From NCBI GenBank assembly GCA_028583605.1, contig CM053337.1:17325164-17389163 (forward strand): a stretch of 64,000 bases of DNA, in the 5' to 3' direction. A program made the position numbers and the translations under genes. This stretch comes from Dastarcus helophoroides (lineage: Eukaryota; Arthropoda; Insecta; Coleoptera; Bothrideridae). How positions within the stretch are numbered: the first letter of the stretch is position 1; every line of letters begins with the position of its first letter. The notes under the pieces were generated by a model that searched no databases, had not been told where the DNA came from, and was given only the letters and a program-made list of their open reading frames with translations. Below, piece by piece: positions 11,832 to 23,354 of this stretch.

Positions 11832-13748
11832 TCAGTGGCTTTCACTCAATTCTGGGTTTTCGTAAACGTGGTATTCAAATTTAATTCCTTTCTCTTCTTG
11901 GATGCCTTCAGGGACACCTGCAACACTAAAATTGATTGTGAATTATAAACTAGTAGAGAAAAATCGAGTTACCTGACTTTCTTTAAAGTGGTTTTATCAA
12001 ATTTTGGGAAAAATGTATCACAGTCGAAGTGTTGCAAAACGTCAGTAAAGTATAACCTATAAAAATGCTTCGATTTCAAGGAATCCTAAAAGTAATAAAT
12101 ATTAAATTTGTTATGAATACACATCAAGGTTCATTTTATTTATCAGTTAATGTTACAAATTGTAAATGCTTATAATAGTGATAACAAAATAAGTAATAAT
12201 TTTGTGATATTAATTTCTGCCAACCTAACCTAACTTATACAATAAAACTGTGACGAATATATCGAGCGCATAGAATCCTCTGCCACAGATCTGTTATAGT
12301 TCATTTCAGATAAATATGCACAGAACAGGCAACGAACTTCTAATTTTGTAGTGGCAACAACCAGAAGTAATACGGACATAGTCGTGTGGCAGCGATTATC
12401 TCGGGACGTAAATATGTGCGTGTTGTACCACCAAATCCGTTAACTTGCGCCCAAAACTCTTCAAGTGCAGTATAAAAAGCTTCGATTTAAAGACAAAAAC
12501 CGTGGACATAACCTCAAAGACAAGACATAACCTTACTATTTGCATTTGTGTCGTGTCAGATACGATGCGCACCACACTTTTTATGATATGGTTCCGCCTT
12601 CAGTTGGGTATGGAGCTTCGATTACGATCAGAGTTTTATCACTCTTTTTGGTTTGTAGTTCTAGTTACGTAATAATGTAGTGAACCAGAATAAAGTAGGT
12701 TATGTTTAGTATGAATTATTTATTATTTGTTCCGCGCAATAAAAACCGCAACCTAACCTAAACCCACACATGAAGCGTTAAATACCGCTACGACAAAACA
12801 CAACTCAATTCAACCACTAATTCCATTTGAACTACTGACGTTCTACGATCTGAACCCAATTAACACTAACTGATTAATCTCACTGCTCTTGTCTTTGAAT
12901 CTCACCTCATAAACTTTACTTCCCCCAATTACCCAATACACCAGAATAAACTAGGTAACGTTAGTATGAATTATTTATTATTTGTTCCGCGCAATAAAAA
13001 CCGCAACCTAACCTAAACCCACACAACACGAAGCGTCAAATACCGCGACGACAAAACACAACTCAGTTCAACCGTTGATTGATGTATTCAATCAACGATT
13101 CAACCATTAACTCCGTTTGAACTACTGACGTTCTATGATCTGAACCCAATTAACACTAACGATTAATCTCACTGGTCTTGTCGTTGAATCTCACCTCATA
13201 AACTTTACTTCCCCCAATCACCCACACGGCTTCATACTTCTTTAAAAATTCGCCCTCTTCTAGTTTATTGACGGCTTTTTCCAAACTGTGAAAGTGATAA
13301 GTTCCCTCGTACTCATCCACGTTCATATCAGATCGCGACAACACGAAGTTAATCCGTCGTTTCAAAGGTTTGAATTTGGCAGGAATACTGTCCCAAGTTT
13401 TCCTACCCATAATGACAACATTCTGTTTGTTGGGGTCCACGGTAGTGCTCGTCATTTTATTGAAATGGTCCATTTCAGTTCTAAAATCCACGGCTTGGTT
13501 CACCCACGAATTCATGCTTCTTGCGACACGAATTCATTTATCTTGCGACAGGAATTCATGTTTTCCGCGGCACGAATTCATATGACTTGCGACAGGAATT
13601 CATTGCGACACGAATTCATGTTTCTCGCGGCACGAATTCATGTTATTTCGCGGAAATACACTTACCGTAGCCTCCACGGTAAATCACCATTTTTTCCAAT
13701 TCCTAAATTCTCGCAGGCGGCCACAATTAAATTTAGTTTGACACCCAT
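11832..13748 (-). CDS. DHFR: Dihydrofolate reductase
   Basis: Four minus-strand exons, 13748-13666, 13480-13195, 12085-11973 and 11925-11832, join in phase to give 191 residues. The enzyme reduces dihydrofolate to tetrahydrofolate with NADPH and feeds thymidylate and purine synthesis. Recognisable parts are MGVKLNLIVAACENLGIGKN at the N-terminus, DLPWRLR, the active-site acid E30 in RTEMDHF, VVIMGRKTWDSIP at 49-61 (cofactor site), RRINFVLSR, VIGGSKVYE at 115-123, and CDTFFPKFD with the EYHVYEN end. The length is normal for animal DHFR. The exon 2 donor is GAG|GTGAGA, and exon 3 resumes with DSLKSKHFYRLYFTDV. Intron 2 holds a tandem duplication that includes a copy of the end of exon 2. Intron 1 is filled by short repeats carrying the EcoRI-type hexamer GAATTC. 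Confidence -1.
12086..12683. other. Distal part of DHFR intron 2, nothing recognised
   Basis: Single-copy looking intron with one CCTAACCTAACTTA run near 12226. No extra exon is needed, because exons 2 and 3 join in phase. Confidence -1.
12684..13226. repeat. Tandem duplication of the exon 2/intron 2 junction of DHFR
   Basis: 12684-12939 and 12940-13226 are diverged direct copies, both starting ACCAGAATAAA. Unit 2 includes the real last 10 codons of exon 2 and its donor. Unit 1 carries a fossil of the same stretch (WVIGGSKVYE and a GTGAGA donor, about 12902-12935). Unit 2 also has a short extra hairpin-like insertion (TTGATTGATGTATTCAATCAA-type) near 13075-13100. Confidence -1.
13505..13650. 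repeat. Short tandem repeats with GAATTCATG in DHFR intron 1
   Basis: About seven imperfect units of 15-28 bp (GCGACACGAATTCATG, GCGGCACGAATTCATG) fill almost the whole 185-bp intron, from 24 bp inside the acceptor to about 14 bp from the donor. Confidence -1.
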
Positions 13749-14430
13749 TTTAAACCGACGAATTTTGAAGCAATTAATAGGAGCAACAATTAAACTATGG
13801 AGGGTAAACTAAACCAATAAGACTTTGAAGGTAGGTATGTTGCAACTGACGAGGTTATAATAATTGCCGGCAAAAAATAATCAAGATTAAAAATCATAAA
13901 GAAAGGTTAGGTTAAAAGCACGGATTATAGAAGTAGGATAGTGCACGAACGTAAAAACGATGTCGAAAAAGCATCTAGAGAGTAGGTAGTACCCTCTCAT
14001 GATATTGGGAGTGTGGATTTCTACTACCAATGAGGAACGACGTAAATAAATATGGCTATTAAACACCTGTTGCGAAATGTCAAAATTTACCGATTTAATT
14101 TAATTTAAATGTCATTTCTTAGTGCATTTAATTCATGTTTTTTACGAAAAAGATAATGTAGGGAAATCTAAAAATAGTTCAGATGGGTTTTCTGTAGTCT
14201 TTCAATAGAATAACTAAGCTGCAATTAGTATTATGATCTCTTGTGCGCTTAACATGACCAATGATTTTCAACGAGAGAGAGAAAAAAAGAAACACACCGT
14301 GTAGACGCATTTCGTTCAAATTTTTAAACATGGCCAATATAGGCCGTGCACTATCGTTATTCTATCATCCGTAGTTAAAATGCATATACTTATTAAGAAA
14401 TATATGTTAAAATGTATCAAAAAAACTCAC
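13749..14430. other. DHFR 5' flank, no gene seen
   Basis: AT-rich upstream DNA with no clear TATA box and no coding exon. The DHFR promoter is expected here. Confidence -1.
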
Positions 14431-14431
14431 T

Positions 14432-15905
14432 ATGCAACACACTTTACATAATGCTGTACTACGTGTTACAAAATAAGGTAGCCTCATTATGGAACACATA
14501 TTACAGCATTGTGTAAGAAAAGTTGCCTACAGTTTTACTGACTTACGCAACTTTTTAAATTTTACATAGTATAAGAAGTTGCATAACTTAATAAAACGAA
14601 ATTGATGACCTCTCTTTTTTGTCAGTAGTTTACACAATTTCATCAAGTAAAACATCTTATAACTTGTCAATATAATAACTGTTGGCTAAATACAATCAAG
14701 GTAAAAGTTATTAAATAATTCATGATGCAAAACAACACATACTCAGCCTCAACATGCAACACTTAATACAGCATTGTGTATAAAAAGTTGCCTACATTGT
14801 ATGGTATAGAGCATAAAGAGTTGCATAGTTTTAAAATATCGGCAATTAAATAAATAATTACGCGATACGTATTTCGCCAGCAGAACTGGCATTTTCAAGC
14901 GTACTAATCTAAAAGATTAACAAAAGATGCATCGGCGTCATCTGCATTGAGATTCAAATCGATCTCGATCGAAATTCAATGCAAATGACGTCGATGCATC
15001 TTTTGCTAATCTTTTAGATTAGTACGCTTGTAATTGCCAGTTCTGCTGGCGAAATACGTATTGCGTAATTATTTATTTAATTGCCGATGTGGTAAAGGGG
15101 TGAAACCTTCTTTGGACTTAAACACAAACCACAGTGTTTAGTTCAGTGCTTTAGTATTTTTATAATATGAAATTGAAGGACCCCTTATTCTTGTTAATGC
15201 CTTAAGCAATTTACCCAAAGCAGTCAATTTTATAATTCGTTGATATAATAATTGCCGGTATAAAGCAATCAAGGTAAAAGTTATTAAATAATTCATTATG
15301 CAAAACAACGCATACTCAGCCTCAACATGCAACACTTACTACAACCTTGTGTATAAAAAGTTGCCTAAATTGTGCTGTATAGAGTATAAAGAGTTGCATA
15401 GCTTTGTAATATGAAATTGGAGACCCCTTATGTTTGTCAATATCTTAAGCAATTTAACCAAAGCAGTCAATTTTATAATTCGTCGATATAATAATTGCCG
15501 GCACAAAACAATCAAGGTAAAAGTTATTAAATAATTCATTGTGCAAAGCAACACATGCTCAGCTTCAATATGCAACACTTACTACAGCATTGTGTATAAA
15601 AAGTTGCCTAAAGTGTACTCTATGGAGTATAAAGAGTTGCATAGTTTTATAATATAAAATTGAAGACCTCTTATTTTTGTCAATGCCTTAAACAATTCAA
15701 CCAAAGCAGCCAATTTTATAATTCGTTAAAATAATAATTGTTGATAAAAAACAATCTCAAAATAAAAGTTATCAAACGATTTATAATGCAACACAACGCA
15801 TACTATAACCTTATTAGGCAACACTCACTACAGTGTTGTGTATAAGAAGTTGCGCACATCTGTCGTATGAAGTATAAGGAGTTGCATAACTTTATAATAT
15901 AAAAT
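14432..15905. repeat. About 243-bp tandem array, 5-6 copies, interrupted by a MITE
   Basis: Units share TATGCAACACTTACTACAGC, TGTGTATAAAAAGTTGCCTA, AGAGTTGCATAGTTTTATAA and CAATCAAGGTAAAAGTTATT. Unit starts fall near 14433, 14753, 15327, 15570 and 15818. The long 14753-15327 step is explained by the 315-bp element inserted at 14840. Apparent minus-strand frames (for example MLHIEAEHVLL) repeat with the unit and are not genes. Confidence -1.
14840..15154. mobile_element. Foldback MITE-like element, family 1 copy 2
   Basis: This copy is inverted relative to copy 1 at 8.9 kb. It has the same arms (AATTAAATAAATAATTACGC ...), the same CCAGCAGAACTGGC and GATGCATC blocks, and the same one-sided extension, here at the right end (AACCACAGTGTTTAGTTCAG, TGCTTTAG). 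Compared with copy 1 it lacks about 25 bp at its left end. It splits one unit of the 243-bp array, so it inserted after that array had expanded. Confidence -1.
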
Positions 15906-16235
15906 TCGAGGCCCCTCTTTTTAGCTGTTTTTACACGTTTTGGGGTGTGCTACTGCTAGCTATGTGAAGGGGATTGATTCAGTAAATTTGAAAATTTATT
16001 CAGGCTAAACTTGAAACCGCTCCAAACCTACGATTTTCAATAATTTTAACAATTTAACCAAGTAAGTCAGGAATTTCATAATTCGTCCAGTATAACATTT
16101 TTTCTACCTACAAAAATCAATTTTTCACACCCTGATCTAAAATTTAACTAAAATGAACACATCTTTTTAAATTTTCTCGAATTAAAATTGATTTTATTCA
16201 AATTTTTCACTCCAAAACAAAATATTTTATTTAAT
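15906..16235. other. AT-rich spacer, no gene
   Basis: No repeat unit or coding exon is evident between the 243-bp array and the flanking repeat of the next array. Confidence -1.
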
Positions 16236-16491
16236 TTGTGATTTATAAAGAAAATTCCCTACGTGCGTGTCATTTAATGTCTAAATTTTATGAAAAATAA
16301 ATTAAAAATTGCAGTCTCATCGACATTTTGAAACAACAGCCGAACATTCGAGATTTAAGTTGCAAATCAGGATTTTTTCTGATTTTAATCCATTTGGATC
16401 AAAGTCGGGTTTAACGCCCAAAATGTAACTAAATTCGAAAATTTGAATTCAAATAGAAAGAGGAAAGATGCAGAATTCTATAAAAAGGAAA
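16236..16491. repeat. Direct flanking repeat, left copy
   Basis: About 256 bp starting TTGTGATTTATAAAGAAAAT and ending near TATAAAAAGGAAA. It is strongly similar to 19039-19268, and the two copies bracket the 178-bp-family array. Weak LTR-like reading: no primer-binding or coding signals were seen. Confidence -1.
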
Positions 16492-16499
16492 CACTTCGA

Positions 16500-19035
16500 A
16501 AAAAGTCGGCATTTCGATCAATAATTATATTTTTAGGTTTTAGAACTTAAATTTTAGACAAAAAGTATAGAAATATAAAATCTAAATTAAGAATTTCAAC
16601 TTTAATTACAAATTTCGAGAAAAAACGCTAAAATATCGAGAGGAAAAGCTGAAATTTCGAAGACAAATTGAAAATTTAAGAACAAGTCTAAAAATAATGA
16701 GATTGTTACTTTAAGATCAGAATATTAGGAAAAAAACTAACAACTGCCGGTAAAATTCGATAATTCAATTTAAATTTAAAATTTCTAAAGAGGAAAAGCC
16801 AAACGTTTAAAAGGAAAATCACAAAACTTTGATGAATAAACTCGACAATTTGAAAAAAAGTCAGTGTTTTAAAAAATAATTAAATTTTGATTTCATGATT
16901 TCAATTTTAGGAAAAAAGTATAGAAACGCTAAGTTTAAATTGGGAAATTTTAATTTGAACTTGAAATTTTGAAAGAAAATGCTAAAATGCCGAGAGAAAA
17001 AGCTGAAATCTCGAAGAAAAATCAAAAATTTGAGAAGAAGTCGAAAAATAATTACATCTGATTTTGGGATCAAAATTTTAGGAAAAAAGTAACAACTGCG
17101 AACAAAATTCAATATTTCAGTTTAACTTAAGAATTTATAAAGAGAAAACGCCAAAGGTTTGAGAGGAAATCACGAAAATTTGATGAAAAAGCTCAACAAT
17201 TTGAAAAAAAGTCAGCATTTTATAAAATAGTTATATTTTGGTTTTATAATTTAAATTTTAAACAAAAAGTATGGAAATACAAAGTTTAAATTCAGAATTG
17301 CAATTTTAATTACAAACTTCGAGAGAAAAAGCTAAAATGTCGAGAGGAAAAGCTGAAATGTCGAGGAAAAATCAAAAATTTGTGAACAAATCTAAAAATA
17401 ATGACATTTGATTTTAAGATCAAAATTTTGGGAAAAACAGTACCAACTGCAGATAATATTCCATGTTTCAATTTAAATAAAAAAATTTTAGAGAGGAAAA
17501 GCCAAACGTTTAAAAGAAAATCACAAAAATTTGATGAATAAACTCGACAATTTGAAAAAAAGTCAGTGTTTTAAAAAATAATTAAATTTTGATTTCATGA
17601 TTTCAATTTTAGGAAAAAAGTATAGAAACGCTAAGTTTAAATTGGGAATTTTAATTTGAATTAAAAATTTCGAAAGAAAATGCTGAAATAGCGAGAGAAA
17701 AAGCTGAAATGTCGAGGAAAAACCGAAAATTTGAGAACAAGTCTAAAAATAACTACATCTGATTTTGGGATCAAAATTTTAGGAAAAACGTAACAACTGC
17801 AGGCAAAATTTAATGTTTCAATTTAAATTTACAATTTCTAGAGAAGAAAAGCCAAACGTTTGGGAGGAAAACACGAAAATTTGATGAAAAAACTCGACAA
17901 TTTGAAAAAAAGTCAGCATTTTATAAAATAATTATATTTTGGTTTTATAATCTAAATTTTAAACAAAAAGTATAGAAATACAAAGTTTAAATTTAGAATT
18001 TCAATTTGAATAACAAATTTCAAGAGAAAAAGCTAAAATGTCGAGAGGAAAAACTGAAATGTTGAGAAAAAATCAAAAATTTCTGAACAAATTTAAAAAT
18101 AATGACATTCTGATTTTAAGATCAAAATTTTGAGAAAAAAGTACCAACTGCAGATAATATTCCATGTTTCAATTTAAATAAAAAAATTTTAGAGAGGAAA
18201 ACCAAACGTTTAAAAGAAAATCACAAAAATTTGATGAATAAACTCGACAATTTGAAAAAAAGTCAGTGTTTTAAAAAATAATTAAATTTTGATTTCATGA
18301 TTTCAATTTTAGGAAAAAAGTATAGAAATGAAAATTTTAAATTAGGAATTTTAATTTGAATTACAAATTTTGAAAGAAAATGCTGAAATAGCGAGAGAAA
18401 AACCTGAAATTTCGAAGAGAAATAAAAAATTTGAGAACAAGTCGAAAAATAATTACATCGGATTTTGGGATCAAAATTTTAGGAAAAACGTAACAACTGC
18501 AGGCAAAATTCAATATTTCAATTTAAATTTACAATTTCTAGAGAAGAAAAGCCAAACGTTTGAAAGGAAAACACGAAAATTTGATGGAAAAACTCGACAA
18601 TTTGAAAAAAAGTCAGCGTTTTATAAAATAATTATATTTTGGTTTTATACTTAAAATCTTAAACGAAAAGCTTATAAATACCAAATTTAAATTCAGAATT
18701 TCAATTTGAATTACAAACTTCCAGAGAAAAAGTTAAAATGTCGAAAGAAAAAGCTGAAATGTCGAGGAAAAACCGAAAATTTGAGAACAAGTCTAAAAAT
18801 AATTACATCTGATTTTGGGATCAAAATTTTTGGTAAAAAGTAATAACTGCAGGCAAACTTTAATATTTTAATTTAAATTGACAATTTATAAAGAGAAAAA
18901 GCCAAAAGTTTGAGAGGTAACCACAAGAATTTGATGAAAAACGCAAAATTTTGCAAAAAAGTCAGTATTTCTAAAAATAATTATATTTTGGTTTTAGAAC
19001 TCAAATTTAAGACCAAAAAAAAACAAAAAATTTAA
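16500..19035. repeat. 178-bp-family array, A-rich orientation, about 350-bp period
   Basis: The marker CTCGACAATTTGAAAAAAAG and its variants recur near 16848, 17190, 17545, 17898, 18242 and 18595, giving steps of about 345-355 bp. Each period holds two related half-units. The unit also has AGAGGAAAAGCCAAACGTTT and TTTTGGGATCAAAATTTTAG. The reverse complement of the same family fills 27.1-34.9 kb. Open frames inside are by-products. Confidence -1.
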
Positions 19036-19038
19036 ATG

Positions 19039-19268
19039 TTGTGATTTATAAAGAAAATTCGCCACGTGCGTCTCGTTTAATATCCAAATATTATGAAAAA
19101 TAAATTAAAAATTGCAATTCATTGACATTTTAAAACAACAGAATCAGGAATTTTTCTGATTTTAATTCATTTGGATCAAAGTCGGGCTTAACGTCCAAAA
19201 TGTAACTAAATTCAAAAATTTGTATTCAAATAGAAAGAGGAAAGATGCACAATTCTATAAAAAGGAAA
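19039..19268. repeat. Direct flanking repeat, right copy
   Basis: It matches 16236-16491 with about 26 bp deleted near its middle and scattered substitutions. It lies in the same orientation, 2.8 kb downstream. Confidence -1.
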
Positions 19269-19480
19269 TTTGATTTACTAAGATGACATTTTTTAGAAGG
19301 AAATTAACATTTCAGAATCAAGAAAAAGTCGAAATTTCCATTTTAAAGTCGTAACTTCAGGGCAAAAAAACAACCGCATATTTATATATTGTCTTTTTAA
19401 TTATACGTTGCAATCAAACTAGATAATTGATGGTTCTGATTCTTAGAAGTAGAACTGTCTTAGATCGAAGAAGAAAAAAG
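19269..19480. other. Spacer, no gene
   Basis: AT-rich, with one short TCGAAATTTC-like stretch near 19330. Nothing else is recognised. Confidence -1.
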
Positions 19481-19737
19481 AAAAAACAATTAAACTTACA
19501 AAGGCTTTAGCAATTGAAATACAAATCTTGTCCCCTGAAACCAAAAAAGATTAAAAAACACACCAAATGTTGCTCTAACGCGTTTCGACAGCCAAGTTAT
19601 CATCATCTATCTCTCCGAAGACTTGGCTGTCGAAACGCGTTAGAGCAACCTTTGTTGTGTTTTTTAATCTTTTTTGGTTTCAGGGGACAAGATTTGTATT
19701 TCAATTGCTAAAGCCTTTGTAAGTTTAATTGTTTTTT
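19481..19737. mobile_element. Foldback element, family 2 (long-arm copy)
   Basis: Nearly perfect palindrome with arms of about 115 bp. The arms include AACAATTAAACTTACAAAGG, ATACAAATCTTGTCCCCTGA and GCTCTAACGCGTTTCGACAG, and surround a small loop near 19600-19615. It contains the ACGCGT hexamer in each arm. No coding capacity. Confidence -1.
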
Positions 19738-20052
19738 CAGGGGACAATTGTTGTATTTTAATTTTTGAAGATAACCAAGGACCAGTCCAAACCAAAAGAA
19801 AACAAAATCAAAATTTGGACTTTTTCCATATATTTAATTCTTTTTAAAATTCTTTTATTTTCCTTCGAATTGAATTGAGTTGTGACATCCCCAACTCGAG
19901 CTTAACCTTGGGAATTCAAGAGTTTTTTTTTGTATAAATTTAAATTTTTTATCCCAGAAATAAGCATTATTCTCAAAATTTGGAAGCTTCAAAAAAAGTT
20001 GCGAATAAAATTCGAGAAAACGTCGAATTTTTTGCGTAATTTTCCCTAATCT
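19738..20052. other. Spacer with family 2 fragment
   Basis: 19735-19800 repeats the end of family 2 in reverse (AGGGGACAATTGTTGTATTT, GATAACCAAGGACCAGTCC). The rest is AT-rich with no gene. Confidence -1.
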
Positions 20053-20252
20053 AAAATTGAAATACGAATCTTGTCCCCTAAAGCGGGAAAGATTAAAAAA
20101 CAGAACAGAGGTTGCTGCACAACGCGTTTCGATAGCCAAGCTATCATCTTTCTGAAAATGATAGCTTGGCCGTCGAAACGCGTTAGCCAGTAACCTCTGT
20201 TGTGTTTTTTAATCTTTCTTGGTTTCAGGGGACAAGATTTGTATTTCAATTT
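20053..20252. mobile_element. Foldback element, family 2
   Basis: Inverted arms run from AAATTGAAATACGAATCTTG to CAAGATTTGTATTTCAATTT, with internal ACGCGTTTCGATAGCCAAGC and its complement. This is a diverged sister of the 19.5-kb copy. Confidence -1.
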
Positions 20253-20724
20253 ATGATTTATTGGCTTTTTTTCGTCAGTTACTCGTTTCACAACTCTAAA
20301 TTTTTGGTAACCTTTTGTTAAGAATGGAAGGGCTTTAGCATTAAACTAGTTAGTGCCCACCATCAAGGCTTGAATCACCCACTAACGGGCGATATTAGGG
20401 GCCAAGTTGACTGTCACTTTAGAGGCAAACTGTTAAAACAATTCAACCTTTTGCAATAAATGCTCTCCTTTAAGAATGATCTTTAGTCTTTAAATTGCAA
20501 GCGGGATCTAGGGGATGGAACAGTTCATAAAAGGGGACTGTCGAGTATACAGGGATGAATACCTTTGCCTATCAAACGTTTATATTGTTTATCAAACAGG
20601 GGCGTAGTGAGAGGCTAAATTCTGTGCAAAAATAACCGAGAAATTAACTCGAAACCTAAAATTGTTTCTGGCAAACGAGTGGAGCCATAAAATTACACGA
20701 TAATTGCACCAAAGTTAGAATTTT
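20253..20724. other. Unique-looking DNA, no gene recognised
   Basis: More balanced base composition than its surroundings. No coding exon with splice sites was found. Confidence -1.
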
Positions 20725-20840
20725 GGTGGAACGAGCTGGTCCTTGGTTATCTTCAAAAATTGAAATACAAAACTTGTACTTTCTTTTTTTTCTTTCTTGG
20801 TTTCAGGGGACAAGTTTTGTATTTCAATTTTTTACCAAAG
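20725..20840. mobile_element. Foldback element, family 2 (short copy)
   Basis: Begins GGTGGAACGAGCTGGTCCTT, then inverted arms ATTGAAATACAAAACTTGTA and ACAAGTTTTGTATTTCAAT. ACCAAAGTTAG occurs on both sides (20708-20718 and 20834-20844), a possible 11-bp target duplication. Confidence -1.
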
Positions 20841-20869
20841 TTAGTAGTTTTCAGGATAATGGGACGTGA

Positions 20870-22990
20870 TAGCCTGACAGATTGACAGGCAGCTAGAGAG
20901 ACAGGTCGACTGACAGACAAACAGATTTGGAAACATATTTATTCAATCAATGGACAAATTGATGAAGTGAAAATCAAACAGATTGAAAATCAGACAAACT
21001 GAGAGTCAGGCATACTGGAGACAGACTGAGAGACAGACTGAGAGACAGACTGAGAGACAGACTGAGAGACAGACTGAGAGACAGACTGAGAGACAGACTG
21101 AGAAACAGACAGACTGAGAGATTGACAGACTGAGAGACAGACTCCGAGACAAATAGACTGGGAGGCAGACAGAATGATAGTCAAACAGATTGAAAATGAT
21201 ACAAACTGAGAGTCAGGCATACTGGAGACAGACTGAGAGAAAGACTGAGAGACAGACTGAGAGACAGACAGACTGAGAGACAGACAGACTGAGAGACAGA
21301 TAGATTCAGAGACAGACTGTAAGACAGATAGACTGGGAGGCAGACAGAATGATAGTCAAACAGATTGAAAATCATACAAACTAAAAGACAGACAAATAAT
21401 GTTTCATAGAAAGCTTCCTGCTTCAAATTGGCTTGGTTCCTTGAGAGCCATTGATTGAATAACAAAAAATCAGTCAGCTTTGGTACTTAGACGACAGACA
21501 GTCTGAGAGACAGACAGACTGAGAGACAGATAGACTGGGGGGCAGACAGAATGATAGTCAAACAGATTGAACATCATACAAACTAAAAGACAGACAAATA
21601 ATGTTTCATAGAAAGCTTCCTACTTCAAATTGGCTTGGTTCCTTGAGAGCCATTAAGTGAATTAAAAAAAAATCAGTCAGTTTTGGAGCTCAGGCGACAG
21701 ACAGACTGAGAGACAGACAGACTGAGAGACAGGCAGACTGAGAGACAGATAGATTGAGAAACAGACTGCAAGACAGATCGATTGGGAGGCAGACAGAATG
21801 ATAGTCAAACAGATTGAAAATCATACAAACTAAAAGACAAACAAATAATGTTTCATAGAAAGCTTCCTGCTTCAAATTGGCTTGGTTCCTTGAGAGCCAT
21901 TGATTGAATAACAAAAAATCAGTCAGCTTTGGTACTTAGACGACAGACAGTCTGAGAGACAGACAGACTGAGAGACAGATAGACTGGGAGGCAGACAGAA
22001 TGATAGTCAAACAGATTGAAAATCATACAAACTGAAAGACAGACAAATAATGTTTCATAGAAAGCTTCCTGCTTCAAATTGGCTTGGTTCCTTGAGAGCC
22101 ATTGATTGAATTTAAAAAAAATCAGTCAGTTTGGGACCTCAGGGCGACAGACTAGACTGAGAGATAGACAGACTGAGAGACAGACACACTGAGAGACAGA
22201 CAGACTGAGAGACAGATAGATTAAGAAACAGACTACAAGACAGACAGATTGGGAGGCAGACAGAATGATAGTCAAACAGATTGAAAATCATACAAACTGA
22301 AAGACAGACAAATAATGTTTCATAGAAAGCTTCCTGCTTCAAATTGGCTTGGTTCCTTGAGAGCCATTGATTGAATTTAAAAAAAATCAGTCAGTTTTGG
22401 TACTCAGGCGACAGACAATCTGAGAGACAGACAAACTGAGAGACAGATAGATTGAGAGACAGACTACAAGACAGACAGATTGGGAGGCAGACAGAATGAT
22501 AGTCAAACAGATTGAAAATCATACAAACTAAAAGACAGACAAATAATGTTTCATAGAAAGCTTCCTGCTTCAAATTGGCTTGGTTCCTTGAGAGCCATTT
22601 ATTGAATTTAAAAAAAATCAGTCAGTTTTGGAACTCAGGCGTCAGATAGACTGAGAGACAGACAGACTGAGAGACAGACAGACTGAGAGACAGGCAGACT
22701 GAGAGACAGATAAATTGAGGAACAGACTACAAGACAGATAGTTTGGGAGGCAGACAGAATGACAGTCAAACAGATTGAAAATCATACAAACTGAAAGACA
22801 GACAAATAATGTTTCATAGAAAGCTTCCTGCTTCAAATTGGCTTGGTCCCTTAAGAACCCTTGACTGAATAAAAAAAAAATCAGTCAGTTTTGGTACTCA
22901 GACTTAAGTACAAATAATGTTTCATAGAAAGCTTCCTGCTTCAAATTGGCTTGGTCCCTTAAGAACCCTTGACTGAATAAAAAAAATCAA
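20870..22990. repeat. CAGACTGAGAGA minisatellite inside a 205-270 bp higher-order repeat
   Basis: Short units ACAGACTGAGAG, with eight in a row near 21010-21110, are embedded in a larger unit that ends ATAGAAAGCTTCCTGCTTCA and AATTGGCTTGGTTCC. That marker appears near 21410, 21615, 21860, 22065, 22325, 22555, 22825 and 22930. The minus-strand frames rich in SVCLS and QSVS are repeat translations, not proteins. The array ends about 350 bp before the SV2 TATA box. Confidence -1.
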
Positions 22991-23022
22991 TCGTAAAAAA
23001 ACGAAGACATCAGTTATGCTCG

Positions 23023-23073
23023 CTGGACAATTATGTCCAGCGAAAAAAACAGAGAATTATCTCTGTTTTTTCG
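23023..23073. repeat. Two adjacent small hairpins
   Basis: CTGGACAATTATGTCCAG (23023-23040) is followed directly by an arm pair CGAAAAAAACAGAG / CTCTGTTTTTTCG (23041-23073). The short stems share the AATTAT loop. They lie 250 bp upstream of the SV2 promoter. Confidence -1.
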
Positions 23074-23323
23074 CTCAGAAACTGTCATAACACCAAGCTT
23101 TACCTACGCAACGTGGGGTGAAAAATGACGCAAGAAATTCGCAGGAATCCACCCCTGCGTTCTGCATTATTGATCCTAGGTGTTCCACTTTTAGAGTCGA
23201 TACACAGTGACCGGTAGCGTGCTTCCACAACGCGGGGGGAAGCTTTTGCAATAAAATTCTTTATTAGTTTTATCGAATCTGATCCTCGCGAATTGAACGT
23301 GTGTACCACTGGAGTGCGATCGT

Positions 23324-23331
23324 TATAAATA
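23324..23331 (+). promoter_or_regulatory. TATA box, probable SV2-like promoter
   Basis: TATAAATA lies about 150 bp before a strong donor (ACTG|GTAAGT at 23478/23479). The expected transcription start is near 23355, in a locally GC-richer stretch. Confidence -1.
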
Positions 23332-23354
23332 AGTCATTTACGTTTTCGCATCCA

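Noticed and set aside
13156..13194. Extension of DHFR exon 2 to VRFNDKTSEINR before a stop
   Set aside because: The GTGAGA donor after GAG and an in-phase exon 3 (DSLKSKHFYRLYF) give the normal DHFR length and sequence.
20990..22840. Minus-strand frames rich in SVCLSVCLS and QSVSQSVS
   Set aside because: They are translations of the CAGACTGAGAGA satellite, repeat with the unit, and have no splice or domain support.
20870..22990. CRISPR-like regular repeats
   Set aside because: The organism is eukaryotic, the units are contiguous minisatellites, and there are no unique spacers.
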